From Komagataeibacter medellinensis NBRC 3288 (GTDB lineage Bacteria > Pseudomonadota > Alphaproteobacteria > Acetobacterales > Acetobacteraceae), in NCBI RefSeq assembly GCF_000182745.2, contig NC_016027.1:933001-997000 (forward strand): a DNA stretch of 64,000 nt, given 5' to 3'. Position 1 is the stretch's first letter. The number at the start of each line of letters is the position of its first letter. Shown one piece after another: positions 1 through 8,920 of the stretch. The translations under genes and the position numbers were made by a program. Under the pieces are notes generated by a model. It had not been told where the DNA came from and did no database searches. It saw only the letters and a list, made by a program, of their open reading frames with translations.

Positions 1-1
1 T

Positions 2-871
2 GCGATCGACTACGTGCAGATCACGGCGGCCGAGACCGTGGGCGTGGAAAACCGTGGCCCCTATTACGACCGCTCCGGCGCCCTGCGCGACATGATCCAG
101 AACCACCTGCTGCAGGTGCTCTGCCTTGTAGCGATGGACCCGCCCGTCTCGCTGGGAGCCGACAGCGTGCGGAACGAAAAGCTCAAGGTGTTGCACGCCC
201 TCAAGCCGATCGAGGCGGATGACGTGGCCATCTATACCGCACGCGGGCAGTACATGCGCGGCACCATTGGCGGGCGCGCGGTGAACGGCTACCTCGAAGA
301 CCTGGGCGAAGGGATGACCAGCGAGACGGAAACCTTCGTGGCGCTAAAGGCCGAAATCCTGACATGGCGGTGGGGCACGGTGCCGTTCTACCTGCGCTCA
401 GGTAAGCGCATGGCCGAGAAATCAAGCGAGATCGTGATCCAGTTCCGAGGTGCGCCGTGGTCGATCTTCGCCAACCGGCCCGACGCCAACCGCCTGATCA
501 TCCGCATCCAGCCCGATGAGGGGATGATGCTCTCGGTTTCGACCAAGGACCCTACGCCCACCGACAGTCTGGCCCTGCGCAAGGCGGACATCAACATCGA
601 GTTCGAGAAGGCGTTCAACATCCGCTATCCCGATGCCTATGAGCGGCTGCTGCTCGATGTGGTGCGTGGCGACCCGATCCTGTTCATCCGCCGCGACGAG
701 GTGGCCGCCGCCTGGCGCTGGATCGACCCGATCCTGCAGGGCTGGAAGGAAAACAAGGCCCCGCTGGAGCCATATGCCTCCGGCACATGGGGGCCGGAGG
801 GGGCGCGCAACCTGCTCTCCCAGTCCGGCCACCTGTGGCATGAGGACATGAAGCAGCAGCCACCCACATGA
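2..871 (+). CDS. zwf: Glucose-6-phosphate 1-dehydrogenase, C-terminal part (5' end outside window)
   Basis: This enzyme oxidises glucose-6-phosphate to 6-phosphogluconolactone with NAD(P)+, the entry step of the oxidative pentose phosphate pathway in the cytosol. The frame is open from base 2, so the N-terminal Rossmann half lies outside the window. About 289 of a usual ~490-510 residues remain, covering the C-terminal domain. The block GPYYDRSGALRDMIQNH near the start and later PFYLRSGKRM are typical of the family. A GTG at 14 lies inside the domain and is not the true start. The stop overlaps the next start as ATGA. Identification is firm; only the missing 5' end is unknown. Confidence 0.95.
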   Translation, partial: AIDYVQITAAETVGVENRGPYYDRSGALRDMIQNHLLQVLCLVAMDPPVSLGADSVRNEKLKVLHALKPIEADDVAIYTARGQYMRGTIGGRAVNGYLEDLGEGMTSETETFVALKAEILTWRWGTVPFYLRSGKRMAEKSSEIVIQFRGAPWSIFANRPDANRLIIRIQPDEGMMLSVSTKDPTPTDSLALRKADINIEFEKAFNIRYPDAYERLLLDVVRGDPILFIRRDEVAAAWRWIDPILQGWKENKAPLEPYASGTWGPEGARNLLSQSGHLWHEDMKQQPPT

Positions 872-1323
872 CCCAGGATTCCCCCACCGCCCCCCCGCGC
901 CTTTCCCGCAGACGCGGGCCGGTCACGCTGCGCCAGCGCATCGTGCGCCGGGTGCTCATGATCGTGCCCATGGCCGCCCTGGTCTTTGTGGTCGGCCGCA
1001 TGGGCTGGCTGGACCAGGCAGCGGACAAGCTGACGTTTTCGCGTACCAGCTGGTTCGACAACACTGCACTGGTCGAGCATTACCGTACCATCGTCACCCA
1101 TAACGGCATGACATCAGTATCGGGCAACTGCCTGTTGTTTGTACTCAACGGTAACGACCCGCCCGACGCAACGCACATTGATGTAATGGAAAAGCATTCC
1201 GGCACCTGCCCCGGTGACCGCAACACCCTGCCCAAGCTGTTTACACTCCAGATTGACCGGATTGACCAGAAAGCACTGACGGACTGGCAGAGTCCGGGCG
1301 TGTTCCACCCCCTGCCCCGCTAG
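868..1323 (+). CDS. Hypothetical membrane-anchored protein, 151 aa
   Basis: I do not recognise the family. The product has an arginine-rich N-terminus (about residues 10-28), one hydrophobic segment (about 29-45, VLMIVPMAALVFVVG) and a soluble remainder of about 105 residues. By the positive-inside rule the remainder should be periplasmic. Two cysteines at about residues 88 and 114 could form a disulfide. The start codon overlaps the zwf stop (ATGA), so it is probably translationally coupled to zwf. Its last ~83 bases overlap the 3' end of the convergent hydrolase gene. The coupling supports a real gene; its function is unknown. Confidence 0.7.
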   Translation: MTQDSPTAPPRLSRRRGPVTLRQRIVRRVLMIVPMAALVFVVGRMGWLDQAADKLTFSRTSWFDNTALVEHYRTIVTHNGMTSVSGNCLLFVLNGNDPPDATHIDVMEKHSGTCPGDRNTLPKLFTLQIDRIDQKALTDWQSPGVFHPLPR

Positions 1324-2281
1324 CACCACCATTCGCCCGCAGCGCCTGGCGCAGGGCTTCCGCACCGTAACGGATGGCCTCCCGCCCTGCTGGCAGCATA
1401 GAATAGAAGTTCAGGAACCCGTGCACCGCGCCACGCCATGTGCGGGTGCGGGCCGGGCTTCCGGCCTGCTGCATGGCGCTTGCGTAACCGGTGCCTTCAT
1501 CATGCAGCGGATCACACTGCGCCAGCCCGATGACCGCGGGCGCAAGCCCGGCCAGCGAAGGCGCACAGATGGGCGCAAGGCGCGGATCGGTCAGGTCGGC
1601 AGCCGTACGGACATACTGCTCGGCATACCATTCCATGAGTTTGGTCGAAAGTACGTAGCCATTGGCATAGACATGGCGCGAAGGCACGTCCCGCACGCCG
1701 TAAAGCGAGGGGTAATAGAGCAGTTGCAGGGCCAGTTCCGGCCCGCCCCGATCGCGCGCCATCTGCGCCATGACGGCGGCCAGCGTGCCGCCCGCGCTGT
1801 CGCCCGCCACCGCAATCGGCCCGCCCCAGCGATGCGCCTCGCCTGCCAGCCACTGCAGGGCGGCCCAGCAGTCATCCACCGCAACGGGAAAGCGGTGCTC
1901 GGGCGCCAGACTGTAGGCAATGGACAGCACGGCCGCCCCAGACTGCCGCGCAAGCCTGCAGCATATGCCGTGATGCGAATTCAGCCCGCAATGCACATAC
2001 CCGCCTCCATGCATGAACAGCACCACCCCATGCACCCGGCCGTAGGGCACGTACAGTCGCGCGGGCAACAGGCCGTCGCGGCCCGGCACCCGGCAGTCGA
2101 TCACACGGCGGACCTGTAGCCCGGACAGCTTCATGGGAAAACATGGGCGGTCCAGCCTGTGGCGCATATCCTCCAGCGTATGGGGAACTTGCGTACGGCG
2201 GCGCGACCCCACCCACTTCATGCCACCCAGCAACACGCGGGTCAGCAGGTTGGGGCGGCAGGCGGGGGTGGACTGGGTCAT
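1241..2281 (-). CDS. Alpha/beta hydrolase, hormone-sensitive-lipase-like esterase
   Basis: This is a carboxylesterase-type alpha/beta hydrolase of the HSL (esterase/lipase family IV) group. From the chosen start the oxyanion-hole motif HGGGY lies at about residues 91-95. The nucleophile elbow GDSAG lies at about 160-164, so the catalytic serine is near 162. A DPLHDEG segment and a GAVHGF segment near the C-terminus supply the likely Asp and His. The frame is open upstream to 2341, but ATG at 2281 has a GGAG seven bases upstream and gives a normal N-terminus. The substrate cannot be told; small acyl esters are usual for the family. The 3' end overlaps the convergent gene by 83 bp. Confidence 0.85.
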   Translation of the reverse strand: MTQSTPACRPNLLTRVLLGGMKWVGSRRRTQVPHTLEDMRHRLDRPCFPMKLSGLQVRRVIDCRVPGRDGLLPARLYVPYGRVHGVVLFMHGGGYVHCGLNSHHGICCRLARQSGAAVLSIAYSLAPEHRFPVAVDDCWAALQWLAGEAHRWGGPIAVAGDSAGGTLAAVMAQMARDRGGPELALQLLYYPSLYGVRDVPSRHVYANGYVLSTKLMEWYAEQYVRTAADLTDPRLAPICAPSLAGLAPAVIGLAQCDPLHDEGTGYASAMQQAGSPARTRTWRGAVHGFLNFYSMLPAGREAIRYGAEALRQALRANGGASGAGGGTRPDSASPSVLSGQSGQSGV

Positions 2282-2382
2282 AGGCGCACTCCGGCGGCGG
2301 AAAACAGGCAGGCGGGCGTAACGGAAACGCCCCCGTATCATTTATCGCTTGACGGCAGGGGCATGCACCGCCAGTTTCCGCA

Positions 2383-2794
2383 TGCCAGACGGTCGGACGG
2401 TCGCTGTCGGGTGGTTTGCGCCACGCGATGGAGGAAAGTCCGGGCTCCACGGAAAAACGGTGCCGGCTAACGGCCGGCGGGGGCGACCCCAGGGATAGTG
2501 CCACAGAAAACAGACCGCCCTCACGGCAATGTCCGTAGCAATACGGGCAGTGTTGAGGGCAAGGGTGAAACGGTGCGGTAAGAGCGCACCGCATGCATGG
2601 TAACATGGATGGCAGGGTAAACCCCACCGGGAGCAAGACCGAATAGGAACGACGGATGGGCCGCAAGGCGCCATCAGGGGTTTTTCGCCCCGTCGTTCGG
2701 GTTGGTCGCGCAAGGTGTGCCGCAAGGTACATCTCAGAGGAATGACCGTCTCGCCCCATGGGCGGACAGAACCCGGCTTACAGACCGTCTGGCA
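2383..2794 (+). ncRNA. rnpB: RNase P RNA (bacterial type A)
   Basis: This is the catalytic RNA that removes 5' leaders from pre-tRNAs. Conserved core segments are visible: GAGGAAAGTCCGGGCTCC (near 2430), the internal block GGGTAAACCCC, and the 3' core AGAGGAATGACCGTC followed by AGAACCCGGCTTACAGACCG. The P1 helix is a perfect 11-bp pairing of 2384-2394 (GCCAGACGGTC) with 2783-2793, which sets both ends. Six T residues (2795-2800) follow P1 directly and probably serve in termination. The gene sits between the hydrolase, which is divergent, and the mraZ promoter. Confidence 0.95.
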
Positions 2795-2991
2795 TTTTTT
2801 CCTGTTTCATTGTGCGGGGGCGTCATTGGCGCCCGCTACCCAGAGTTGTTTACAAGTATTAACAACAAAGAACAAACCATAAACACGGCACATTGCTGCC
2901 ATATTGCATGCCAGTTGGGTTCTTTACCTGCGCAGCGGACTGCCTGTGCTCAAATAACTGTAGTTTTCAGCCATCTTTCTTACATCTTTAA

Positions 2992-3023
2992 TTGACCGCC
3001 CATAAAATCCCATGTTATCCCAT
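2992..3023 (+). promoter_or_regulatory. Candidate mraZ promoter with three 10-bp-spaced MraZ boxes
   Basis: CCCAT occurs at 2999-3003, 3009-3013 and 3019-3023, an exact 10-bp period with 5-nt spacers. On the other strand these read ATGGG. This matches the TGGGN-type repeats with 5-nt spacers known to bind MraZ upstream of its own operon in other bacteria. TTGACC at 2992-2997 is a plausible -35 element overlapping the array; the -10 (TTATCC or TATCCC around 3015-3021) is weak. A fourth CCCAC at 3025 is out of register. Apart from this array, 2801-3100 shows nothing else I can name. Confidence 0.6.
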
Positions 3024-3123
3024 ACCCACGCCGGATAGAGGATGACTGCGGCCCCTGGGCAGCCTTCGCAAGTACGGAATCCACGGCTCCTGAAATTCAT
3101 GCCAAGGGAGGGCATCGCGCAGC

Positions 3124-3597
3124 GTGAGTGTATTCCTGGGCACACACCAGAACCGGCTGGATGCAAAAGGACGGGTTTCCATTCCCTCCGCATTCCGCAC
3201 GGCGTTGCGTGCCAGGGCCAAATCGGGCGAACCGCTGGCCATCCTGCGTCCGTCCCATCTGCATCCCTGCCTTGAGGCATGGCCCGCCGATGCCTTTGCC
3301 GCACTGACCCGCCCGCTGGATGAAATGGACATTTTTTCCGAAGACCATGACGACCTCGCCACTGCCCTCTATGCCGACGCCTATCCATTTGAAGCCGACA
3401 AGGAAGGCCGCATCCTGCTGCCCGAATCCCTGCGCGCCCATGCGGGCCTGACCGAGCAGGTCACCTTCATGGGGCTGGGCCGCACTTTCCAGATCTGGAA
3501 CCCGCAGGCGGCGGAAGAACGCCGCAGCGCCGCACGCGCCCGCGCACGCAGCCTGACGGCGGGCCGGGGCGCCGCCAACACGGGCACGCCGTCATGA
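3124..3597 (+). CDS. mraZ: Transcriptional regulator/cell division protein MraZ
   Basis: MraZ is the first gene of the dcw cluster and a DNA-binding autorepressor of that operon in characterised species. The 157-aa product starts at GTG ([19 protein letters not shown]) and carries two AbrB-like swapped-hairpin repeats. The first spans about residues 5-50 and the second about 80-125 ([15 protein letters not shown]). An AGGGAGGG Shine-Dalgarno lies at 3105-3112. The basic Ala/Arg-rich tail (about 125-157) may add DNA affinity. Three spaced CCCAT boxes upstream are its likely operator. The stop overlaps rsmH as ATGA. Confidence 0.95.
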   Translation: MSVFLGTHQNRLDAKGRVSIPSAFRTALRARAKSGEPLAILRPSHLHPCLEAWPADAFAALTRPLDEMDIFSEDHDDLATALYADAYPFEADKEGRILLPESLRAHAGLTEQVTFMGLGRTFQIWNPQAAEERRSAARARARSLTAGRGAANTGTPS

Positions 3598-4595
3598 ACG
3601 CTTCCTTCCCCCCCCACGACCCCGGGCATGTACCCGTCATGCTGGCCGAGGTAATGGACTACCTTGCCCCCCATGATGGCGGCCGTTACGTGGATGGCAC
3701 GTTTGGCGGCGGCGGCTATGCGCGCGCCATCCTGGCATCAAGCGCCTGCCAGCTCTGGGGCATTGACCGCGATCCCGCAGCCATTACGCGCGGCCGGGCA
3801 TTGGCCCCGGCTTACGTGGCGGCCGATGGCACGCAGCGCCTGCACCTGCTGCACGGCGGCTTTGCCGATATGGCCGCGCTGCTGGCGGAAGCGGGTGTTG
3901 CGCGGGTGGATGGCATCGTGCTCGACCTCGGCGTGTCATCCTACCAGATTGACGAGGCGGATCGCGGCTTCTCCTTCCGCATGGACGGGCCGCTGGACAT
4001 GCGCATGGGCGATACCGGTCCCACGGCGGCCGATGTGGTCAATACCCTGCCCGAAGATGAACTGGCAGACATCATCTACCATTATGGCGAGGAACGGCTT
4101 TCACGCCGGGTTGCGCGCGCCATCGTGGCGGCCCGCGCCGAATCGCCCCTGCTGCGGACCGGGCAACTGGCTGATGTCGTGCGCTCGGTGGTCAGGCCCG
4201 ACCGCTCGGGCATCGACCCCGCCACCCGCACGTTCCAGGGGCTGCGCATTCACGTCAATGACGAACTGGGCCAGATCCACCGCGTGCTGGAACAGGCACC
4301 GCGCCTGCTGGCACCAGGCGGACGGCTGGTTGTCGTATCGTTCCATTCTCTGGAAGACAGGCTGGTCAAGCAGGCCATGGCGCAGGCCGCGGGGCGTATG
4401 CCTGCGCCCTCCCGCCATGATCCGCGCGCCATGACGGAACGCGCCGGCCCTACAGGATTCAGGCTCCTGACCGGACGCCCGATCCGACCGGGAGAAGAAG
4501 AGACCCGCCGTAATCCACGCGCACGCAGCGCAAGACTGCGCGCGATGGAATGCATTGCCCCCCTCCCCCTTGCAGAATTGGAACCTGCCGGATGA
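3594..4595 (+). CDS. rsmH: 16S rRNA (cytosine(1402)-N(4))-methyltransferase
   Basis: RsmH (MraW) uses SAM to methylate N4 of C1402 in 16S rRNA, in the decoding centre. At 333 aa it has the normal family length. The N-terminus [13 protein letters not shown] and the SAM-binding loop [14 protein letters not shown] are visible, as are [18 protein letters not shown] and [14 protein letters not shown]. It overlaps mraZ upstream and ftsL downstream by ATGA junctions, the standard dcw order. Confidence 0.96.
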   Translation: MNASFPPHDPGHVPVMLAEVMDYLAPHDGGRYVDGTFGGGGYARAILASSACQLWGIDRDPAAITRGRALAPAYVAADGTQRLHLLHGGFADMAALLAEAGVARVDGIVLDLGVSSYQIDEADRGFSFRMDGPLDMRMGDTGPTAADVVNTLPEDELADIIYHYGEERLSRRVARAIVAARAESPLLRTGQLADVVRSVVRPDRSGIDPATRTFQGLRIHVNDELGQIHRVLEQAPRLLAPGGRLVVVSFHSLEDRLVKQAMAQAAGRMPAPSRHDPRAMTERAGPTGFRLLTGRPIRPGEEETRRNPRARSARLRAMECIAPLPLAELEPAG

Positions 4596-5380
4596 GTCGG
4601 TTAGTCACCCTGTTCTTTGCCGTGGTGGCAGCGGTATCTGGCCTGTTTCTTTACAACAAGAAACAGCAGACAACCGCGCTTGACCACCAGATCGCCCAGA
4701 TCGTGGAGCAAACGGAGCATACCCGTTCCCAGACAGCGATGCTGCGCGCCGAATGGGCAATGCTCAACCAGCCAGACCGGCTGGGTACGCTGGCCAGCCG
4801 TTATGACAGGGGACTGCAGCCGGTCACCCCCACCCAGTTCGTGCAGATGGCCGCACTGGCCGACCACATGCCCGCAGTCGGCAGCCAGCCCGCCCATCCG
4901 GCCCCGGCACCGCGCGCGACCATGGTGGCCACCCTTGCGGCTGACCACGTGCAGGCCACCATGCATGACGCCGCAGTGGCCCCGGTTTCCCATGCGCCCC
5001 CCCCCGCGCCCGCGCCCGTACCGGTGGCGGCCCACACGCCTGCACCCCGCCATGCCGAGCCGCAGCCCGTGGCGCATGACGCCCTGGCCCGCGCCCTGGC
5101 GCAGAATGATACGCATAATGATCCGCGCCCTGCCCCGCGCATGGCGGACCATGTCCGTGCACCCGAGCGCGTGGCGGTGGCCGAACCCCCGCACACGCCC
5201 ACCCTGCGTGACAGCATCGTATCCGGCCCGCGCGTAACCACCGCCAGCTACCACCCGCATACCACCGCCATAGCCGATGCAGCGTGGCACCCTGCGGCCG
5301 CCCCACGCCTGATGGGCAGCAGTTCGCTGGGTACGCCACATGTCACCGCCCTGCCCCCCCCGGTGCCCGTCAGTAACTGA
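4592..5380 (+). CDS. ftsL: Cell division protein FtsL with long Pro/Ala/His-rich periplasmic tail
   Basis: FtsL is a bitopic divisome protein that pairs with FtsB and activates the FtsWI synthase. Start at ATG 4592 ([20 protein letters not shown]) was chosen because it overlaps the rsmH stop (ATGA). An upstream in-frame ATG at 4550 lies inside rsmH. Residues 3-20 form the membrane helix, and 25-75 are heptad-like ([20 protein letters not shown]), then [11 protein letters not shown]. From about residue 90 to the end the product is low-complexity Pro/Ala/His. FtsL is usually ~100-150 aa, and here it is 262. The tail looks disordered. Confidence 0.88.
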   Translation: MSRLVTLFFAVVAAVSGLFLYNKKQQTTALDHQIAQIVEQTEHTRSQTAMLRAEWAMLNQPDRLGTLASRYDRGLQPVTPTQFVQMAALADHMPAVGSQPAHPAPAPRATMVATLAADHVQATMHDAAVAPVSHAPPPAPAPVPVAAHTPAPRHAEPQPVAHDALARALAQNDTHNDPRPAPRMADHVRAPERVAVAEPPHTPTLRDSIVSGPRVTTASYHPHTTAIADAAWHPAAAPRLMGSSSLGTPHVTALPPPVPVSN

Positions 5381-5420
5381 TCCCATCCTTCGACCGGTTT
5401 CCCCCCGGCCCGGAACGTAA

Positions 5421-7442
5421 ATGAACAGCTTTTCCCATGACCAGACCCAGGGCGCGCAGGCTTCCCGGCCCGTAACGGGAAGCCTGCGCATCCAGTTGGC
5501 CGAGCAGCGCATGCATGCGCGGTTGCTGGTTCTGGCGGGCGTGTTCTGTGTCCTGTTCTCGGCCATTGGCCTCAAGCTGACAGTTGCCACCATCATCCGC
5601 CCCATGCCGCCGCAGCAGCAGCAGATCGCCCCGCAGGTTCCCCCCATCCCCAAAAGCGACCCAAAGGGGATGATCGCAGGCGATGTGGCGCTGCCGCAGG
5701 TGCACCGGGCCTCGATTATCGACCGCACGGGGCAGGTTCTGGCCATGTCGCTGCCGGTGGCGCAGGTCTATGCCAACCCGCAGGAAATGATCGACGCGGC
5801 GGATGCGGCGCATAAGCTGAAGGGCGCGCTGCCCACGCTGGACGAGGCTGAGACCCGGCGGCGGCTGTCGCTCAACAAGCAGTTCGTCTATCTGGCGCGC
5901 GACATTTCCCCGGCACAGGAACTGGCCGTCAACAACCTTGGCATCCCCGGTATCTATTTTGAACCCGGCGAGCGCCGCCGCTACCCCATGGGCCGGGTGG
6001 CGGCCCAGATCCTGGGCGGTGTGGATATTGACGATCACGGCGTGGCGGGGGTCGAGCGCTTCTTTGACAAACGCCTGGACGGGGACCGCACGCCACTGCG
6101 CCTATCGGTTGATGTGCGGGTGCAGAACGTAGTGCATGACGAACTCCAGTCCGCCATGGACACGTTCCAGGCCATTGGCGCCTGCGCCATCGTGATGGAT
6201 GTCCATACCGGCGAGATCATAACCATGGTCAGCCTGCCAGATTACGATGCCAACGACTTTGGTCGCGCAGCGCCCGATGCACGCTTCAACCGCGCCGTTA
6301 CGGGCATGTACGAACCCGGTTCGACCTTCAAGCTCCAGACCACCGCCATGGCGCTGCAGGAAGGGATAGCCCATATCTGGGACCGCTTTTCCAGCACGCC
6401 GATCAAGATCGGGCGCTTTACCATTTCGGACATGAAGAACGACCATTTCGACCCGTGGCTGACCTTGCCCGAGGTGATGGCCTATTCCTCCAACCCCGCC
6501 GCTGCCCACATCGCCCTTGATGCAGGCGCCACCCGCCAGCAGGACTGGCTGCGCCAGATGGGCTTCTTCTCACGCGTGCCTGTTGAACTGCCTGAAGCCG
6601 GGCGGCCCATCATTCCGTCCGTCGCCAACTGGGGTGTTTCCACCACCATGACCGTGGCATTCGGCCATGGCGTGGCCGAACCACCACTTTCCATCGTGCG
6701 TGGCACGGCAGCCACGGCCAATGGTGGCTACCTGCTGCGACCCACGCTGGTGGCAAGCCAGGCCGCCAGCGCCGATGCAACCGACGGCGCGCCCGATACC
6801 GCGCAGGCCATCCCGCCCGATGCGCAGCGGCTCATTTCTGCCGCCAATTCCGACATCCTGCGCAAGATCCTGCGGCTGGACGTGGTCAAGGGCACGGGCG
6901 GAAAAGCGGAATCGCCGGGCTATTACGTAGGCGGCAAGACCGGTACGGCAGAGAAGATCGGCCCGCATGGCGGCTACCTCAAGCATGTGAATGTGTCGGC
7001 CTTTACCGGTATTTTCCCCATGAATGCGCCGCACTACGCCATCTATGTCATGCTCGACAGCCCCAAGCCCACCGCCCAGACCCATGGCTGGACCACGGCG
7101 GGGTGGAACGCGGCCCCCACGGCATCGCACATGATCACGCGCATCGCCCCCATGCTGGGCCTGTTTCCCGATACGGAGCATGCGGCTGCGATCGAGGCCT
7201 CGCTGGCCATTCCCATGAAGCCCGCCGTGCCACGTGGCTACCGCGCGCTGGGGCCGGGTAACGACCCCGGTACCGCTCACCTGCATGAGCGTGAGCATGA
7301 ACATACCAGCCAAGGTGCCGGACACCCGCATCATGCCCGCCCCCATGATGCAGCGCAGGCCGCCCAGCTTGCGGGCCATACCGAACACGCGGCCAATGAC
7401 CTGCCCGGACCACCCGGCCACCATATGCGTGACAGGGGCTGA
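5421..7442 (+). CDS. ftsI: Peptidoglycan D,D-transpeptidase FtsI (PBP3)
   Basis: This is the septal transpeptidase that crosslinks new peptidoglycan as partner of FtsW. The 673-aa product has a membrane segment at about residues 35-60 and a pedestal domain. The transpeptidase domain follows with the three penicillin-binding motifs: STFK (Ser near 301), SSN (near 355) and KTGTAEK (near 504). The last ~60 residues, after the catalytic domain, are rich in His (runs such as HLHEREHEH and GHPHHARPHD), which is unusual for FtsI. It lies between ftsL and murE. Start ATG 5421 has a GGAAC-type site upstream. Confidence 0.95.
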   Translation: MNSFSHDQTQGAQASRPVTGSLRIQLAEQRMHARLLVLAGVFCVLFSAIGLKLTVATIIRPMPPQQQQIAPQVPPIPKSDPKGMIAGDVALPQVHRASIIDRTGQVLAMSLPVAQVYANPQEMIDAADAAHKLKGALPTLDEAETRRRLSLNKQFVYLARDISPAQELAVNNLGIPGIYFEPGERRRYPMGRVAAQILGGVDIDDHGVAGVERFFDKRLDGDRTPLRLSVDVRVQNVVHDELQSAMDTFQAIGACAIVMDVHTGEIITMVSLPDYDANDFGRAAPDARFNRAVTGMYEPGSTFKLQTTAMALQEGIAHIWDRFSSTPIKIGRFTISDMKNDHFDPWLTLPEVMAYSSNPAAAHIALDAGATRQQDWLRQMGFFSRVPVELPEAGRPIIPSVANWGVSTTMTVAFGHGVAEPPLSIVRGTAATANGGYLLRPTLVASQAASADATDGAPDTAQAIPPDAQRLISAANSDILRKILRLDVVKGTGGKAESPGYYVGGKTGTAEKIGPHGGYLKHVNVSAFTGIFPMNAPHYAIYVMLDSPKPTAQTHGWTTAGWNAAPTASHMITRIAPMLGLFPDTEHAAAIEASLAIPMKPAVPRGYRALGPGNDPGTAHLHEREHEHTSQGAGHPHHARPHDAAQAAQLAGHTEHAANDLPGPPGHHMRDRG

Positions 7443-7447
7443 AACCG

Positions 7448-8920
7448 ATGCTGCTGAGTGAACTCCTGCAACGCGAGGGGCTGGATGGCGCGCGGGTTAC
7501 CCATGCATCGAAAACCGACATCCACGCCATCTCCCCCGATAGCCGCCGGATCGGCCCGGGCATGATCTTTGCCGCCCTGCGCGGCACGCATGCGGACGGG
7601 CGCGCCCATATTGCCCAGGCCATGGCACAGGGTGCTGCCGCCGTGCTGGTGGAGCACGACCCTGCCTTCACCCCGCCGCCGGGTGTGACCTGCATCGTGG
7701 CGGCAGATGCGCGTGCGGCGCTGGCACACATCGCCCGCGTGCTGACACCCCGACTGCCCACGCATATCGCCGCTATAACCGGTACCAACGGCAAGACCAG
7801 CACGGCGGAATTCCTGCGCCAGATATGGACCCTGTTGGCCCTGCCTGCCGCAACCATCGGCACGCTGGGCGCACTGGCCCCCTGCCCGCTACCCGATTGC
7901 GGCCCCGTACTGACCACACCGGACAGCGTGGGGCTGATGTGCCTTCTGGGCGCCATGGCACAGGCGGGGGTGGAACATGTGGCGGTCGAGGCCTCATCAC
8001 ACGGGCTGGAGCAGCGCAGGCTGGACGGGCTGCGCCCCTATGCAGCAGGGTTCAGCAACCTGACACGCGACCATCTGGACTATCACGGCACGACCGAACA
8101 CTACCGCGCAGCCAAGTTGCGCCTGTTCGACACGATCCTGCCCGAAGGAGGCATTGCCGCCTTCAATGCGGATATGGATACGGCCACCTGCACCGCCCTG
8201 CGCATGATCGCGGCCCGGCGCGGGCTGGTCGTGCGCACGACGGGGGTGCGGGGCGAGACCCTGCGTCTTATGGACGTGCGGCCCATGCCGGCGGGGCAGA
8301 TCGTGCAGGTCATGACCCCGACGGGCCGACGGGAAATGGAAGTGCCGCTGGTCGGCCGTTTCCAGGTGGACAACATGCTGCTGGCCTGTGCCATGGCAGG
8401 CGCGGATGACAATGCACCCGAGCGTGCCGTCAGCCTGCTGCCCCGCCTGCACGGCGTGCGCGGGCGCCTGGAGCGCGTGGGTGTGCTGGATAACGGGGCG
8501 GCCGCCTATGTTGATTACGCCCATACGCCAGACGCCATCGAGCGCCTGCTGTGCTCCCTGCGGCCCCATACGCCGGGCCGACTTGTTATTGTAATGGGAG
8601 CTGGCGGCGACCGTGACCGGGGCAAGCGGCCGGTGATGGGCGAAGTCGCAACCCGTCTGGCCGACCGGGTGATCGTAACCGATGACAATCCGCGCACGGA
8701 AGTCGCCGCCGCCATTCGCGCCGCCATCATGGCAGCCGCACCGGGTGCGACCGAGATCGGTGACCGGCGGCAGGCCATTGCCACGGGCCTTGGGCTGCTG
8801 GGAGCGGGGGACGTGCTGGTGGTGGCAGGCAAGGGCCATGAGCAGGGCCAGACAATCGGCCACGACGTGCTGCCATTTGACGATGCCACGGTAATCCGTG
8901 ACCTGATGGGGACTGAATGA
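7448..8920 (+). CDS. murE: UDP-MurNAc-tripeptide synthetase (meso-diaminopimelate-adding)
   Basis: MurE is the cytosolic ATP-dependent ligase that adds the third residue of the peptidoglycan stem peptide. The 490-aa protein has the three Mur-ligase domains with P-loop GTNGKTSTAEF at about 114-124. The C-terminal DNPRTE motif is the signature for meso-DAP rather than lysine specificity. It begins five bases after ftsI and its stop overlaps murF (ATGA). Its place and sequence leave little doubt. Confidence 0.96.
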   Translation: MLLSELLQREGLDGARVTHASKTDIHAISPDSRRIGPGMIFAALRGTHADGRAHIAQAMAQGAAAVLVEHDPAFTPPPGVTCIVAADARAALAHIARVLTPRLPTHIAAITGTNGKTSTAEFLRQIWTLLALPAATIGTLGALAPCPLPDCGPVLTTPDSVGLMCLLGAMAQAGVEHVAVEASSHGLEQRRLDGLRPYAAGFSNLTRDHLDYHGTTEHYRAAKLRLFDTILPEGGIAAFNADMDTATCTALRMIAARRGLVVRTTGVRGETLRLMDVRPMPAGQIVQVMTPTGRREMEVPLVGRFQVDNMLLACAMAGADDNAPERAVSLLPRLHGVRGRLERVGVLDNGAAAYVDYAHTPDAIERLLCSLRPHTPGRLVIVMGAGGDRDRGKRPVMGEVATRLADRVIVTDDNPRTEVAAAIRAAIMAAAPGATEIGDRRQAIATGLGLLGAGDVLVVAGKGHEQGQTIGHDVLPFDDATVIRDLMGTE

